Source: Microcystis wesenbergii NRERC-220 (lineage in GTDB: Bacteria; Cyanobacteriota; Cyanobacteriia; Cyanobacteriales; Microcystaceae). From it: a DNA stretch of 64,000 nt. Shown here one piece after another: positions 25,561-34,903 of the stretch (positions are counted from its first letter, which is position 1; each line of letters starts with the position of its first letter). The stretch lies in assembly GCF_032027425.1 (NCBI RefSeq), contig NZ_JAVSJA010000001.1, forward strand, positions 3,732,001 through 3,796,000, given 5' to 3'. The notes beneath the pieces are model-generated. The model had not been told where the DNA came from, did not search any database, and saw only the letters and a program-made list of their open reading frames with translations. Both the position numbers and the translations under genes were made by a program.

Positions 25561-26883
25561 TTACACTTCATCTTGAGGAGAAACGCTATATTTGATGAAA
25601 TTTAACCAATCTTGGATTTCCTGTCCTAACCAGAGACATTCATCCTCGCGGAGATTCTGACCGATAAGATAATAATTTTTAGCCGTCCGCAGACGAATCT
25701 GATAGTTACCTTCTGTGCCATTGCTATGGAGAAAAATACCCCATAAATCTTGAGTTCTGAAGGCAAATTTTTGGTAGATAAAATTTAAAACTTTATATTT
25801 AATTAAAACTTCTTGAGTGGTAAGAATTAATTGCATCTCACGCAAACAAATAAAACCAATTAGAGCTATAATAAAGGTAAGAATCGGGGAGATAAAGATA
25901 CTGACAGTAAGGGCAATCGCCAAAGACCAGAGAGTAGCTGCATCGGAAGGTAGCTTAATTTTTGGGGGTAAATTAATCTCTAAATTATCCCGGTGTTTAG
26001 CGATACGGATGGAACTGTGGGGAGGTTTTGGTAATTTCTTAGGATCGATTAAACTTGAGGCTTGGCGATAGTAGGGATGTTGGAGAAATTTCAGGGCTTC
26101 TCTGGCACTTTTAAACCGCTTTTCTACCGCCATATCGGTCATAGTTTCTAACCAATCGATTAAATCATCATCAATTGTCACCAGTTGGCGAAATTGAATT
26201 TTAGAGTCGCGGTGGGGCAATTCTATCGGCACAATTCCCGTCAATAAATGAATTAAAGTCATGCCCAAGGCATATAAATCAGAACTGGGAACCGCCCGGC
26301 CCCAAAATTGTTCTAGGGGTGCATAACCACTCGTTCCCACCACGGTAAAAGTAACTCCTGTTGCTGCACCCCGGGACTGGACTGCCCCAAAATCTACTAA
26401 ATAAACGTTATTTTCCGAGTTAATAATTAAATTACTAGGTTTAATATCTCGATGTAATACTGGGGGCGATAATTCGTGCAAATAGATGAGAATTTCGAGA
26501 AGTTCTTGGGCAATAGTCCGAATTACCGTAGGGGTGAAACGTTGCCCCCTTTCTAAGCGATCGCTTAAGGATTCTCCCGGTATATAATCTTGTACAAGCA
26601 CAAACCAAGGAATCCCGTCACCTTGATTTTTATCGAGGGAAAAATAATCGCGATAGCGGGGAATACGGGGATGATGGAGAGAAGCTAAGACGGCTGCCTC
26701 CCGTTCAAATAATTTTAATTCTTCCCACTCCATCTGGGGACTAAAAGCGAGGAGTTTAATAATTACCGATTCTTGGGATAATACATCGGTAGCTAACCAA
26801 GTTTGACGACCGATAGCGGTATTTCCTAGGCGTTGTTGCAGTTGGTAACGTTCAGCTAAAAGAGAATTAGAAGTAAAGGTCAT
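25561..26883 (-). CDS. Ser/Thr protein kinase with C-terminal membrane segment
   Basis: 440 residues. The kinase domain (about 10-270) has a degenerate Gly loop (LGNTAIGRQTWLA), Lys in VIIKLLAF, the catalytic loop VLHRDIKPSNLIIN, the metal-binding DFGAVQ and the activation segment GTSGYAPLEQFWGRAVPSSD. After that comes a linker, then two hydrophobic helices (LWSLAIALTVSIFISPILTF and IIALIGFICL) and a cytoplasmic domain to the end. This is a common cyanobacterial membrane-anchored Hanks-type kinase. All catalytic residues are present. The substrate is unknown and no neighbour suggests one. Confidence 0.92.
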   Translation of the reverse strand: MTFTSNSLLAERYQLQQRLGNTAIGRQTWLATDVLSQESVIIKLLAFSPQMEWEELKLFEREAAVLASLHHPRIPRYRDYFSLDKNQGDGIPWFVLVQDYIPGESLSDRLERGQRFTPTVIRTIAQELLEILIYLHELSPPVLHRDIKPSNLIINSENNVYLVDFGAVQSRGAATGVTFTVVGTSGYAPLEQFWGRAVPSSDLYALGMTLIHLLTGIVPIELPHRDSKIQFRQLVTIDDDLIDWLETMTDMAVEKRFKSAREALKFLQHPYYRQASSLIDPKKLPKPPHSSIRIAKHRDNLEINLPPKIKLPSDAATLWSLAIALTVSIFISPILTFIIALIGFICLREMQLILTTQEVLIKYKVLNFIYQKFAFRTQDLWGIFLHSNGTEGNYQIRLRTAKNYYLIGQNLREDECLWLGQEIQDWLNFIKYSVSPQDEV

Positions 26884-26939
26884 AGTGGCTTTTCCCTTAT
26901 TTAGACCGGTTTTTTGTCAGGAAAACTGCTGTGGAGGTA

Positions 26940-27833
26940 CTAATTAATATCGATTTGTTTTTTTGCTGTCCAACAAAGGGCGATTCCTTTTTCTTTATAG
27001 GAAGATTCTCCGACAAAGATAGGATATAATTCAGATTCACCACGATAGATAATTTCCTGACCATCAAATCCTAGAAAAATCGGTTGATTGGGTTGAATTG
27101 CCTGATAATCTCGTTGGAGAATCTGAGGATGTAACATGGCTTTAATTTCACCCTGTTCATCCCTAGGATAATCGATCGAGCCTAAACGTTGGTAAACTGT
27201 TAGGGATTCGCCGAAAGTATCGAGACGGGCAGCCAGATAATTTTCCTGTTCGATATAGTCTAGGATTTGATAGATGAGTGTTTCGGTTTGACGAAAAAGA
27301 TAGGGACAGATAACACCATGGTTAATTGGACCGATTTCTAGGGTAAAAGCTAGGGGACAAATTCCTTTTAGAAAATGATTTTCTTCCTCGCTGACGGGAT
27401 GATAAATTAAGCGCACATCAGGATTAATTTTAGTCAGATAGGTAAATAGTTTTAATAGCCAAGGATGGGGGTTAGAATAAATAATCGCCAGCATCATGTT
27501 AGATGTGGTGCTGTGAATATCTATTAATAAATCGATGGATTTTTCTCGGATTTCTTTGACTATTTTTTTTGCTCGTTTTTGTTCGTATTGCTGACAATCG
27601 GGATTAACTAAATCTTTTTGGTTAAAACAACGATTTAAATCCGTATCGATATATCTAACCCGTTGCTTTAGGGCTAAGGGATTAGCGATGAGAGTGTGGG
27701 ATTGAAAACTGTTGCGGGCCAGGAGATTAGGTGAGTTTTGCAGGTATTTAACCAAATAAGCGGGAGTTAGTTCATTGCCATGCACACCGGCAATTAAAGC
27801 CAGATTTTTAATAGTAGTTTTCTGCTCGATCAT
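26940..27833 (-). CDS. Aspartoacylase-like zinc carboxypeptidase family protein
   Basis: 297 residues of the AstE/AspA family. The zinc ligands are seen as GVHGNELTPAYL (His and Glu) and LIDIHSTTSNM (His). The substrate-binding DLNRCF and the catalytic ALTLEIGP-type motif (AFTLEIGPINHG) are present. Enzymes of this family hydrolyse N-acyl amino acids such as N-acetylaspartate, but cyanobacterial members have not been shown to use that substrate as far as I know. The start ATG 27833 is supported by the family start (KNLALIAGVHGNE). The gene lies about 57 bases upstream (on its strand) of the kinase, in the same direction as ccsA. Confidence 0.85.
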   Translation of the reverse strand: MIEQKTTIKNLALIAGVHGNELTPAYLVKYLQNSPNLLARNSFQSHTLIANPLALKQRVRYIDTDLNRCFNQKDLVNPDCQQYEQKRAKKIVKEIREKSIDLLIDIHSTTSNMMLAIIYSNPHPWLLKLFTYLTKINPDVRLIYHPVSEEENHFLKGICPLAFTLEIGPINHGVICPYLFRQTETLIYQILDYIEQENYLAARLDTFGESLTVYQRLGSIDYPRDEQGEIKAMLHPQILQRDYQAIQPNQPIFLGFDGQEIIYRGESELYPIFVGESSYKEKGIALCWTAKKQIDIN

Positions 27834-27865
27834 TTTTTATAAGTTTTGAGAAGTTGTAATTATTT

Positions 27866-28009
27866 ATGGTTTGCTAAAAAAGTTTGTTGGTGGGGTTAGG
27901 AGACAGTTATCAGTTATCAGTTATCACTTATCAGTTATCAGTTCACTGAGAAAAGTCCCCACACCCCACACCCTACACCCTACACCCCACACCCCACCCC
28001 TATAACTGA
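27866..28009. repeat. Repeat-filled gap: TTATCAG cluster and CACACCC array
   Basis: GGTTTGCTAAAAAAGTTT (like the end of family B MITEs) is followed by TTATCAGTTATCAG units at about 27907-27943 and then by CCCCACACCCTACACCC units at about 27958-28003. It separates the aspartoacylase gene from ccsA. It probably reflects several small insertions. Confidence 0.7.
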
Positions 28010-28010
28010 T

Positions 28011-28997
28011 TTAGAAAAACCAGCCGTAGGAATGAAGACCTTTACCTAAAAGATTCACCCCTAAATAACATACCCAAACCACAACAAAACCACTCGCTGC
28101 TAGAATAGCTGGTTTTCTTCCCTGCCATCCCCGGGTAATGCGGGCATGGAGATAAGCGGCAAACACTAACCAAGTGATTAGCGCCCAAGTTTCTTTCGGA
28201 TCCCAACTCCAATAGGAACCCCAAGCTTCATTCGCCCAAACCGCCCCGGCGATGATGCCGATAGTGAGAAGGGGAAAACCGAGACCAATGACGCGATAAC
28301 TGATATTATCGAGGGTTTCTGCCAAGCTGAGACGTTGGGGTGAAAGAGTCGCCATCGCTGTTAAGGTGGGAGTTAAAAGGGCGGTTGTGCCACCGTTAGC
28401 CGTTTCCAGGAAAATTGGGGCGGAAAGAGTGGTAGATAACTTATTTTGCAGACGATAGGCTCCCGTACCCACGGAACTGCCTTTTAACTCGATATTTTGA
28501 CCTCTAGTGACGATCAGAAAAGCGATCGCCATCAGGGAACCCACCATCAAAGCAGCATAACTTAACATCATGACGCTAACGTGCATCATCAACCAATTCG
28601 ATTTTAAAGCTGGAACCAAGGGCGCCGAAGTTTGCATTTCTCCGGGTAAGGACAAAGTGGCAAAAGCAGTAATCCCCATGGCTACAGGAGTCGTCACCAC
28701 CCCCACCAGGCGACTGCGGCTAGTGTACTCAGCAATTAAATGAACGGCAGTTACACCCCAAGCGAGAAAGAATAAAGATTCGTAAAGATTGCTGATGGGG
28801 AAATAACCCGCTTCTAACCAGCGCGCCCCCAATAAAGCGGCGATACAGAGGTTAGCGATGGCCACTCCCGTGCTGCCCAGGCCGGGCAACAAAGGTATGC
28901 TAGGAAAGGCTGCCCCGGCCCAATAAACCAGCATGGTTAAAAACAGGACTAAAAAAGAAGTGTTATCGAGAAAGTTCTCTAAGCTAACTAAATTCAT
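28011..28997 (-). CDS. ccsA: Cytochrome c biogenesis protein CcsA (system II)
   Basis: 328 residues with about eight membrane helices and the WWD haem-handling motif [20 protein letters not shown] near residue 260. With Ccs1 it delivers haem to apocytochromes on the lumenal side. This is the Ycf5/CcsA type found in cyanobacteria and chloroplasts (TIGR03144, often called CcsB in annotation). The start [15 protein letters not shown] matches CcsA style. It is divergent from ftsH. ccs1 is not in the window. Confidence 0.95.
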   Translation of the reverse strand: MNLVSLENFLDNTSFLVLFLTMLVYWAGAAFPSIPLLPGLGSTGVAIANLCIAALLGARWLEAGYFPISNLYESLFFLAWGVTAVHLIAEYTSRSRLVGVVTTPVAMGITAFATLSLPGEMQTSAPLVPALKSNWLMMHVSVMMLSYAALMVGSLMAIAFLIVTRGQNIELKGSSVGTGAYRLQNKLSTTLSAPIFLETANGGTTALLTPTLTAMATLSPQRLSLAETLDNISYRVIGLGFPLLTIGIIAGAVWANEAWGSYWSWDPKETWALITWLVFAAYLHARITRGWQGRKPAILAASGFVVVWVCYLGVNLLGKGLHSYGWFF

Positions 28998-29090
28998 GGG
29001 ATTTCTCTCGTTTGTCGCTCGCTCGCTACCAAGTATTCCATCCTCTATCCTATCCCATCGGTAAGGCGATCGAGACAGGGAATTGTTAGT

Positions 29091-31094
29091 ATGAACTTTG
29101 TATTTTCACTCTCACCCACCCTAAAAATTATGACTAATCAAGAAGATAATAAATTTTCCTGGTCGCGGTTGCCGCGGTTAGGCAAAATCCTGATCATTTG
29201 TTCTGGTGTTGCCGCTTTAGGCTATTTTCTTATCCCTCGTCCCTCAGAATTATCCAATATTCCCCTCGAACCCTACAGCGAATTTATCAGTAGAGTGGAA
29301 CGGGGCGACATCAGTAGGGTCAGAATTGGCAATCAAGTCATCTTTTATCAATTAAAAAATCCTTTAGAATCCCTGCCTATTCCGGGTAATCCCCCCCTTA
29401 ATCCCCCAGAATCAAGTAATCCCTTTCACGGTGATTCTAGTTCTCTGGTGGGCAAACCGAGCAGTAATCTAGTCTCCGAACGAGTCTTGGCCACGATTCC
29501 AGTTTATAACCCCCAATTACCCCAACTATTACAGCAAAAAGGCGTAATCTTCGAGGCGATTCCCGTGGCCGAAAACAGTTGGATCACCACTCTCCTCGCT
29601 TGGGTGGTTCCTCCCTTAATTTTAGTCGCCGCCATGCAGTTTCTGTTCTATCGCAACGATGACACGCGTAAATCGCTGCTTTTTAACAAAAATCTCGCTA
29701 AAGTTTATGGAGACGGCGAAAAATATCCGATTACCTTCAGTGATGTGGCCGGGGCCGAGGAAGCAAAAACCGAGTTAAAGGAAATCGTCGAATTTCTCAA
29801 GGATGCCGAGCGCTTTAATAAAATTGGGGCGCGTATTCCTAAAGGTGTTCTCTTAGTCGGACCGCCGGGGACAGGAAAAACCCTCTTAGCAAAAGCGGTC
29901 GCGGGAGAAGCGGGAGTGACTTTTTTTAGCATTTCGGCCTCGGAATTCGTGGAATTATTTGTCGGGACCGGGGCAGCCCGGGTGCGGGATCTATTTGCCC
30001 AAGCGAAGAAAAATGCCCCTAGCATCATTTTTATTGATGAATTGGACGCGATCGGTAAATCGAGAAGTTCGGGATCGGGAACTAGCGGCAGTAATGATGA
30101 GCGCGAGCAGACTTTGAACCAACTTTTGACAGAAATGGACGGTTTTAGCCCCAAAGAAGCCGTCGTCATCGTTTTAGCCGCCACCAATCGCCCAGAGACT
30201 CTTGATGCCGCTTTATTGCGTCCGGGACGCTTTGATCGTCAAGTTTTGGTGGATCGTCCCGATTTAGCGGGAAGATTGGCAATTTTGCAAATATACGCCC
30301 AACGAGTCCAGATGGGTGAAGATGTTAACCTCAAAGCGATCGCCACCCAAACCCCCGGTTTTGCCGGTGCCGATTTAGCCAATCTCGTCAATGAGGCGGC
30401 TCTCTTGGCTGCCCGTAATAATCGGGAAAAAGTCAGTCAAATTGATTTTAAAGAGGCGATAGAAAGAGTTATCGCTGGTTTAGAAAAGAAAAGTCGGGTT
30501 TTATCCGAAAAAGAAAAGAAAATCGTCGCTTATCACGAGGTCGGCCATGCTTTAGTCGGCGCTGTCATGCCGGGAGGTGGTCGGGTGGAGAAAATTTCCA
30601 TCGTTCCCCGGGGTTTATCCGCTTTGGGTTATACCCTGAAAATTCCCACGGAAGACCGTTTTTTGATGACAGAAACCGAATTTAAAGAACAAATTACTAT
30701 GTTATTGGGCGGTCGGGCAGCCGAAGAATTAATCTTTGGCAGTGTCACTAATGGCGCTTCCGATGATTTACAAAGGGCGACGGATATTGCGGAAAGAATG
30801 GTGACAATTTATGGTATGAGTAAATCCCTGGGACCCCTAGCCTACGATAAAACAGGACAGGCTAATTTTTTAGGTAATAATCAGGGTAGTCCCCGCCGTT
30901 CGATCGGGGAAAATACGGCCAAAGCGATCGATGAAGAAGTTAAACAAATTATCGACGCTAGTTACCAAAAAGCTCTAGCAATTCTCAGTCACAACCGCAA
31001 TTTATTAGAGTCGATTACCGCTAATCTTTTGACCACGGAAGTAATCGAAGGAGAAGAATTGCAAGAATTCTTAAATCAAGCGCAAATGGTCTGA
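29091..31094 (+). CDS. ftsH: FtsH-family ATP-dependent zinc metalloprotease
   Basis: 667 residues from ATG 29091; ATG 29130 would give 654 and a more usual N-terminus ([11 protein letters not shown]). Two membrane helices (about 31-47, [15 protein letters not shown], and about 165-185, [17 protein letters not shown]) flank a lumenal or periplasmic part. The AAA domain has [28 protein letters not shown] and the [23 protein letters not shown]. The protease site is HEVGH, with the third zinc ligand expected in [12 protein letters not shown]. FtsH hexamers remove damaged membrane proteins, including photosystem II D1. Length and the HEVGH variant suggest the FtsH1-like paralogue, but this is uncertain. 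Confidence 0.95.
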   Translation: MNFVFSLSPTLKIMTNQEDNKFSWSRLPRLGKILIICSGVAALGYFLIPRPSELSNIPLEPYSEFISRVERGDISRVRIGNQVIFYQLKNPLESLPIPGNPPLNPPESSNPFHGDSSSLVGKPSSNLVSERVLATIPVYNPQLPQLLQQKGVIFEAIPVAENSWITTLLAWVVPPLILVAAMQFLFYRNDDTRKSLLFNKNLAKVYGDGEKYPITFSDVAGAEEAKTELKEIVEFLKDAERFNKIGARIPKGVLLVGPPGTGKTLLAKAVAGEAGVTFFSISASEFVELFVGTGAARVRDLFAQAKKNAPSIIFIDELDAIGKSRSSGSGTSGSNDEREQTLNQLLTEMDGFSPKEAVVIVLAATNRPETLDAALLRPGRFDRQVLVDRPDLAGRLAILQIYAQRVQMGEDVNLKAIATQTPGFAGADLANLVNEAALLAARNNREKVSQIDFKEAIERVIAGLEKKSRVLSEKEKKIVAYHEVGHALVGAVMPGGGRVEKISIVPRGLSALGYTLKIPTEDRFLMTETEFKEQITMLLGGRAAEELIFGSVTNGASDDLQRATDIAERMVTIYGMSKSLGPLAYDKTGQANFLGNNQGSPRRSIGENTAKAIDEEVKQIIDASYQKALAILSHNRNLLESITANLLTTEVIEGEELQEFLNQAQMV

Positions 31095-31122
31095 TCAATC
31101 TTCATAAACAGTCCAGAATATC

Positions 31123-31227
31123 TAAGTAGTCGTGCAAAATTAATTTCCTAGTGAAGATAGGCAAAAGGCAAGAGGCAAGAGGCAAGAGGTGGTTAGATAT
31201 GTATAATTAATTTTGCTTAGGTACTTA
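31123..31227. mobile_element. MITE-like element, family D (TAAGTA...TACTTA)
   Basis: About 105 bases with imperfect 22-bp terminal inverted repeats: TAAGTAGTCGTGCAAAATTA on the left and TTAATTTTGCTTAGGTACTTA on the right. Inside is AGGCAAAAGGCAAGAGGCAA, a run of AGAGGCA units. A direct copy is at 33495-33600, so the two flank the two genes between them. No coding capacity. Confidence 0.8.
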
Positions 31228-31229
31228 AC

Positions 31230-33146
31230 TTAAGGAGAAGACAGGATCAAAGCATTAGAAAATTGATATTTACCTGCTTTGACGGTTAATTTGCCCTTTT
31301 TCCATGACAAAGAAACGGGAGAGTTATCTCGACTTAAACTGTTATAAAGGGCGAAATTTTTTGACCAATCGTGCTTTTGACCGTTACGAGCTAACATCGG
31401 CAGTAGATTGATTTGATTATAGGTCAATTGTAAACTCTGCCCTTGACTGCCTTTAAATAAGACGCTGCCTTGGTTAATTTGAGTTAAATTTACTTGACTT
31501 TTTTGCTTAAATATGCTCTTGAAATTCTCATAACTGCCCTGGGTTGCCGCTTCCCCCACTTCCAGGGCAAAACCCGCATAATTGTTACCTGTGGGTAAAG
31601 CTTGGTAGGTATTATCATCAGGATAAGGGGAATTAGGAATCTCGATAATTTCAGGAGAAGAAAGATTAATTAATCTCAGGGCTAACCAAGTTTTTTCTAA
31701 TTGAATAAACCAGATATTATCATCTTTTTCTACCTTGGCCGTTTTCGGTAATTGCCAGAAAAAAGCTTGATCTGCTGGTCGTAACCAGATTAAAAGATTA
31801 CGATATTGTCCGATTTCATCCCCGGGATTTTTGCCCGGTTTTACGCCATTTTTGCCAGTGTTAGCCACAAAAAAATCCACACCTTTATGTTGATTAAAGG
31901 CCATTAATTTAAACGGGGCCACATCGCCATCGGGGAAAGTTCCCGCCAGACTACCCATTTGATAACTAGGGCCGATAAATTGAGTTTCCCAATAACCCGG
32001 ACTTTGATTATTGCCCGGTTTCCAGTTTTCATACAGGGGTTTACTGGCGAGAATTTCTACCGGTTTATTAAAGTTTTTTCGGGCTAATTCCATCACTGCC
32101 AAAGGAGGACGGTAACGACTGGTAATTAGATAAAGAGAGTCCAATTCCGGGCGATTATTGGGGACAGGGGTATCACCAAAGTATAACCAAAAAGTACGGG
32201 CTGCACCCGATCGCATTACCTCATTACTACCACCATAATCGCGTTTTACAGGGCCACCCCAACCACCGCGATAATATTTAACACTAGCGGCCATGGATAA
32301 CCAATCTAAGGCCATTTTTGCCCATTGTTTAACTTCCGTATCTTGAGCAAAATCGTAGAGATTGAGATAGGGAGCAAAGGTATGACCGTGATAAACTTCT
32401 GAATCCCATTCTCCCATACCGATGTTATATAAAGCTGAAACGTAACGCTTGATTTTACTTTTATAAATTTGACGAGTTGCTTCATTTCCTGTTTCTTCCG
32501 CCATCAGATAAACCGATGTTTCGCGCATCGCTCGCAGGTTATCAGTATTGCGACCATCTACCCATAAACCCCGTCTTGTTATACTCCAATCATTACCCGT
32601 TCCTTGGCCAGTACCGTGGATAGGGTGGGGCCGTTGTAAAGGGTCGGTTTCTGTCCAAATTTTCGCCGCATTATACATTCTCTGACGATAAACTGGATCG
32701 AGATACTTTCCGAGAAGAAAATACTTTCTAATTTGTCCTTTTAGGGTAAAAGAAAAATAATAATCTATATAATCAGTGTGGGCCTGTTCTCGTGTTTGTG
32801 GGTCATCCTGCTGCAGGAAATCTAGGGCTTTTTGCCGGTTTCCTGCCAAGAAATCAAACATGGCCAGATGATAGGATCTTTTCTCGTTTTCTCCCCACAA
32901 ATTGCCATAATTTTCCCGATTAGCAAAATGGTTAATAACTTGCTTTGCCCTTTGTTGAAATTCTGCCTCTAATTCCGGTGTCCAATCGTTAAGATATTGG
33001 GTTTTAACTTCGGCAACGGGGAAGGAAGCGATCGAGTTTTGAGAAACAGAATAGAGGGAATTAAAGCCAATAGTAAATAGGGCAATTATTCCCGCTAAAA
33101 TTAGATATTTAATTCTAGATCCAATCGTCATCTTCGGCAAATTCAT
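31230..33146 (-). CDS. Large exported protein, possible alpha/alpha-toroid polysaccharide-active fold
   Basis: 638 residues. The N-terminus has a signal anchor (RIKYLILAGIIALFTIGFNS), so the protein is probably exported or tethered to the plasma membrane. The middle part is rich in helices with aromatic and His-containing motifs (WSITRRGLWVDGRNTDNLRA, EWDSEVYHGHTFAPYLNLYD) and later beta-rich parts, an arrangement seen in polysaccharide lyases and heparinase-like enzymes. I do not recognise the family with certainty. Its start lies inside the 3' end of the gene at 33115-33468 (32-base overlap, or 17 with the Met at 33131), so the two are probably co-transcribed. Both are bracketed by family D MITEs. 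Confidence 0.75.
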   Translation of the reverse strand: MNLPKMTIGSRIKYLILAGIIALFTIGFNSLYSVSQNSIASFPVAEVKTQYLNDWTPELEAEFQQRAKQVINHFANRENYGNLWGENEKRSYHLAMFDFLAGNRQKALDFLQQDDPQTREQAHTDYIDYYFSFTLKGQIRKYFLLGKYLDPVYRQRMYNAAKIWTETDPLQRPHPIHGTGQGTGNDWSITRRGLWVDGRNTDNLRAMRETSVYLMAEETGNEATRQIYKSKIKRYVSALYNIGMGEWDSEVYHGHTFAPYLNLYDFAQDTEVKQWAKMALDWLSMAASVKYYRGGWGGPVKRDYGGSNEVMRSGAARTFWLYFGDTPVPNNRPELDSLYLITSRYRPPLAVMELARKNFNKPVEILASKPLYENWKPGNNQSPGYWETQFIGPSYQMGSLAGTFPDGDVAPFKLMAFNQHKGVDFFVANTGKNGVKPGKNPGDEIGQYRNLLIWLRPADQAFFWQLPKTAKVEKDDNIWFIQLEKTWLALRLINLSSPEIIEIPNSPYPDDNTYQALPTGNNYAGFALEVGEAATQGSYENFKSIFKQKSQVNLTQINQGSVLFKGSQGQSLQLTYNQINLLPMLARNGQKHDWSKNFALYNSLSRDNSPVSLSWKKGKLTVKAGKYQFSNALILSSP

Positions 33147-33468
33147 CGATGTTTCCTTGATTTTCTGGGGACTGAGGTTGATTCTCTTTATCTAATTGTA
33201 AAGGAACCGGTTCAGGAGCGATAATTTCTGGTAATAATTCTTCGGGTTTTTGACCATCTACCTCCACCACAATCATTTCCGTGACGGGAAACCAAAGTAT
33301 CCGGCCTTGATCATCACAAACCGTCAGCGATCGAGATTTATCTGGAGTCTCGGTTGCGAAGAAATCTCCTAACATTTTGGTGGGTAAAATATTCTTACTT
33401 TCACCCCCACTAACTCCTAGGAATATATATTCGTTACCTGTGGTCAAATGTTGGACAATAATCGCCAT
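33115..33468 (-). CDS. Conserved hypothetical protein with acidic tail
   Basis: 117 residues, not assigned to a family. The first 75 residues look like a compact beta-rich domain (MAIIVQHLTTGNEYIFLGVS, LTVCDDQGRILWFPVTEMIV). The tail is Pro, Gln and acid-rich and ends IDEFAEDDDWI, so it is probably disordered. There is no membrane helix. It overlaps the start of the 638-residue exported protein on the same strand, which suggests a shared transcript. The role is unknown. Confidence 0.7.
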   Translation of the reverse strand: MAIIVQHLTTGNEYIFLGVSGGESKNILPTKMLGDFFATETPDKSRSLTVCDDQGRILWFPVTEMIVVEVDGQKPEELLPEIIAPEPVPLQLDKENQPQSPENQGNIDEFAEDDDWI

Positions 33469-33494
33469 AGTTAAAAAATTCAGTCAATGAAATG

Positions 33495-33600
33495 TAAGTA
33501 GTCGTGTAAAATAAATTTCCTAGGGAAGATAGGCAAAAGGCACTCATGCAAGAGGCAAGAGGTGGTTAGATATGTGTAATTAATTTTGCTTAGGTACTTA
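33495..33600. mobile_element. MITE-like element, family D, second direct copy
   Basis: TAAGTAGTCGTGTAAAATAA at the left and TTAATTTTGCTTAGGTACTTA at the right match the copy at 31123-31227 in the same orientation. The interior differs by a CACTCATGC insertion in the AGAGGCA run. It lies just upstream of the gene pair at 31230-33468. Confidence 0.8.
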
Positions 33601-33675
33601 CCTATTGATAGTTGACTCTTGAATTATAGCTTTCAGCCATAAGCTTTCCACTGATAACTGATAACTGATTACTGA

Positions 33676-34227
33676 TTACTGCTTAACTTGACTGCCGTGA
33701 CTGCGGGGATCGGTTTGACTAGCGCCCGCAAGGATATTAAAATCAGAAGTCTGTCCCGTAGTGGTGGCATAGGGTAGGGTAGAATTAGTTAAAAGTGCTT
33801 CTAAATTAGCAGTTAAAATTGATTTTGGTTGTTCTCCGATCGCTTGGGCAACTGGTTGTCCTTGGTTATTTAAAAAGACAAAATGGGGAATACCATCCAC
33901 ACGATAACGGAGAATTTCCGGCAACCATTTATTATTATCAACGTTGAGCATGACAAAATTAATGGTATTACCGTATTGTTTTTTAATTTCGGCAATTTCA
34001 GGGGCCATCGCCTGACAACTGGTACACCAATTAGCATAAAATTCTGTCAGGGTGGGTTTACCATTGCTGAGGGCAAGATCGAAAGGTGTCGCTTTTTCCG
34101 CTTGCGCTTCCAAAGATACAGAACTAGCGGTGGTTTGAAACCCGAAGAAAATCGCTACACTAAGGATAACTGCCGTTACTGCCAGCAGCAGATTTCTGGT
34201 TTTGTTGGTGGGTGTGGTGGCTGTCAT
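33676..34227 (-). CDS. txlA: Membrane-anchored thioredoxin-like protein (TxlA/HCF164 type)
   Basis: 183 residues. An N-terminal membrane anchor (LLLAVTAVILSVAIFFGFQT) precedes a thioredoxin fold with the WCTSC redox motif in FYANWCTSCQAMAPEIAEI (about 65-75) and a cis-Pro in RVDGIPHFVFLN. Proteins of this form (HCF164 in plants, TxlA in cyanobacteria) sit in the thylakoid membrane, face the lumen and pass electrons for cytochrome b6f or c assembly. The gene is divergent from the NIL/ferredoxin gene with a 36-base gap. The name is a family inference. Confidence 0.88.
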   Translation of the reverse strand: MTATTPTNKTRNLLLAVTAVILSVAIFFGFQTTASSVSLEAQAEKATPFDLALSNGKPTLTEFYANWCTSCQAMAPEIAEIKKQYGNTINFVMLNVDNNKWLPEILRYRVDGIPHFVFLNNQGQPVAQAIGEQPKSILTANLEALLTNSTLPYATTTGQTSDFNILAGASQTDPRSHGSQVKQ

Positions 34228-34263
34228 GGATAGTCTCTCAAAAATTATTCCTATCCTATCCTA

Positions 34264-34668
34264 ATGAAAAAACGCGTTACTCTCACTTTTCCCAAAAAAG
34301 CCGTCCATATGCCCGTTACCTATCGACTGGCGAAGGATTTTAACGTCGCCGCTAATATTATCCGCGCCCAAGTTGCCCCCAATCAAGTGGGAACATTAGT
34401 ATTAGAATTATCGGGAGATATCGATGAGTTAGAAGCGGCGATCGAATGGTTACAATTACAAAATATTGGCGTTTCGCAAGTTAGTCGCGAAATCGTCATT
34501 GATGAAGAAAAATGCGTCGATTGTGGCTTATGTACGGGAGTTTGTCCCACGGAAGCTTTAACCCTTGATCCCGAAAGTTTTCGTCTCAAGTTTTTGCGTT
34601 CCCGTTGTGTGGTTTGTGAACAATGTATCCCCACTTGTCCCGTGGCGGCAATTTCTACAAACTTGTAA
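34264..34668 (+). CDS. NIL domain and 4Fe-4S ferredoxin-like protein
   Basis: 134 residues. The first 75 are a NIL domain (RVTLTFPKKAVHMPVTYRLA, GTLVLELSGDIDELEAAIEW), an ACT-like fold otherwise found at the C-terminus of methionine ABC transporters. The rest holds two CxxCxxCxxxCP sites (CVDCGLCTGVCP at about 82 and CVVCEQCIPTCP at about 116) for two [4Fe-4S] clusters. The fusion is widespread in cyanobacteria and probably links sulfur-amino-acid sensing or metabolism with electron transfer, but its substrate is not known. No signal peptide. Confidence 0.88.
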   Translation: MKKRVTLTFPKKAVHMPVTYRLAKDFNVAANIIRAQVAPNQVGTLVLELSGDIDELEAAIEWLQLQNIGVSQVSREIVIDEEKCVDCGLCTGVCPTEALTLDPESFRLKFLRSRCVVCEQCIPTCPVAAISTNL

Positions 34669-34903
34669 AGTAGCAGTTATTAAATTAATTTTTTTGCCCA
34701 TTTAAATAATAGCCATCTCTGGAGATTTTAACCCCTCATTTGTCTCCAACGCAGTTAATCGTCACAAATATCCCCTTCCCTTTCTGCCTAAAGACCCTTT
34801 CTCCGATATCATAGTTAAAAAGAGATCCTTGACTCTGGCCACATCTGTGGGGATTACATACCATTAATCATGGTTTTTTTGCAAAAAATACAAAAAACTT
34901 GAC

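Noticed and set aside
31123-33600. Composite transposon with transposase
   Set aside because: The flanking elements are about 105 bases long with no coding region, so they are MITE-like and not insertion sequences.
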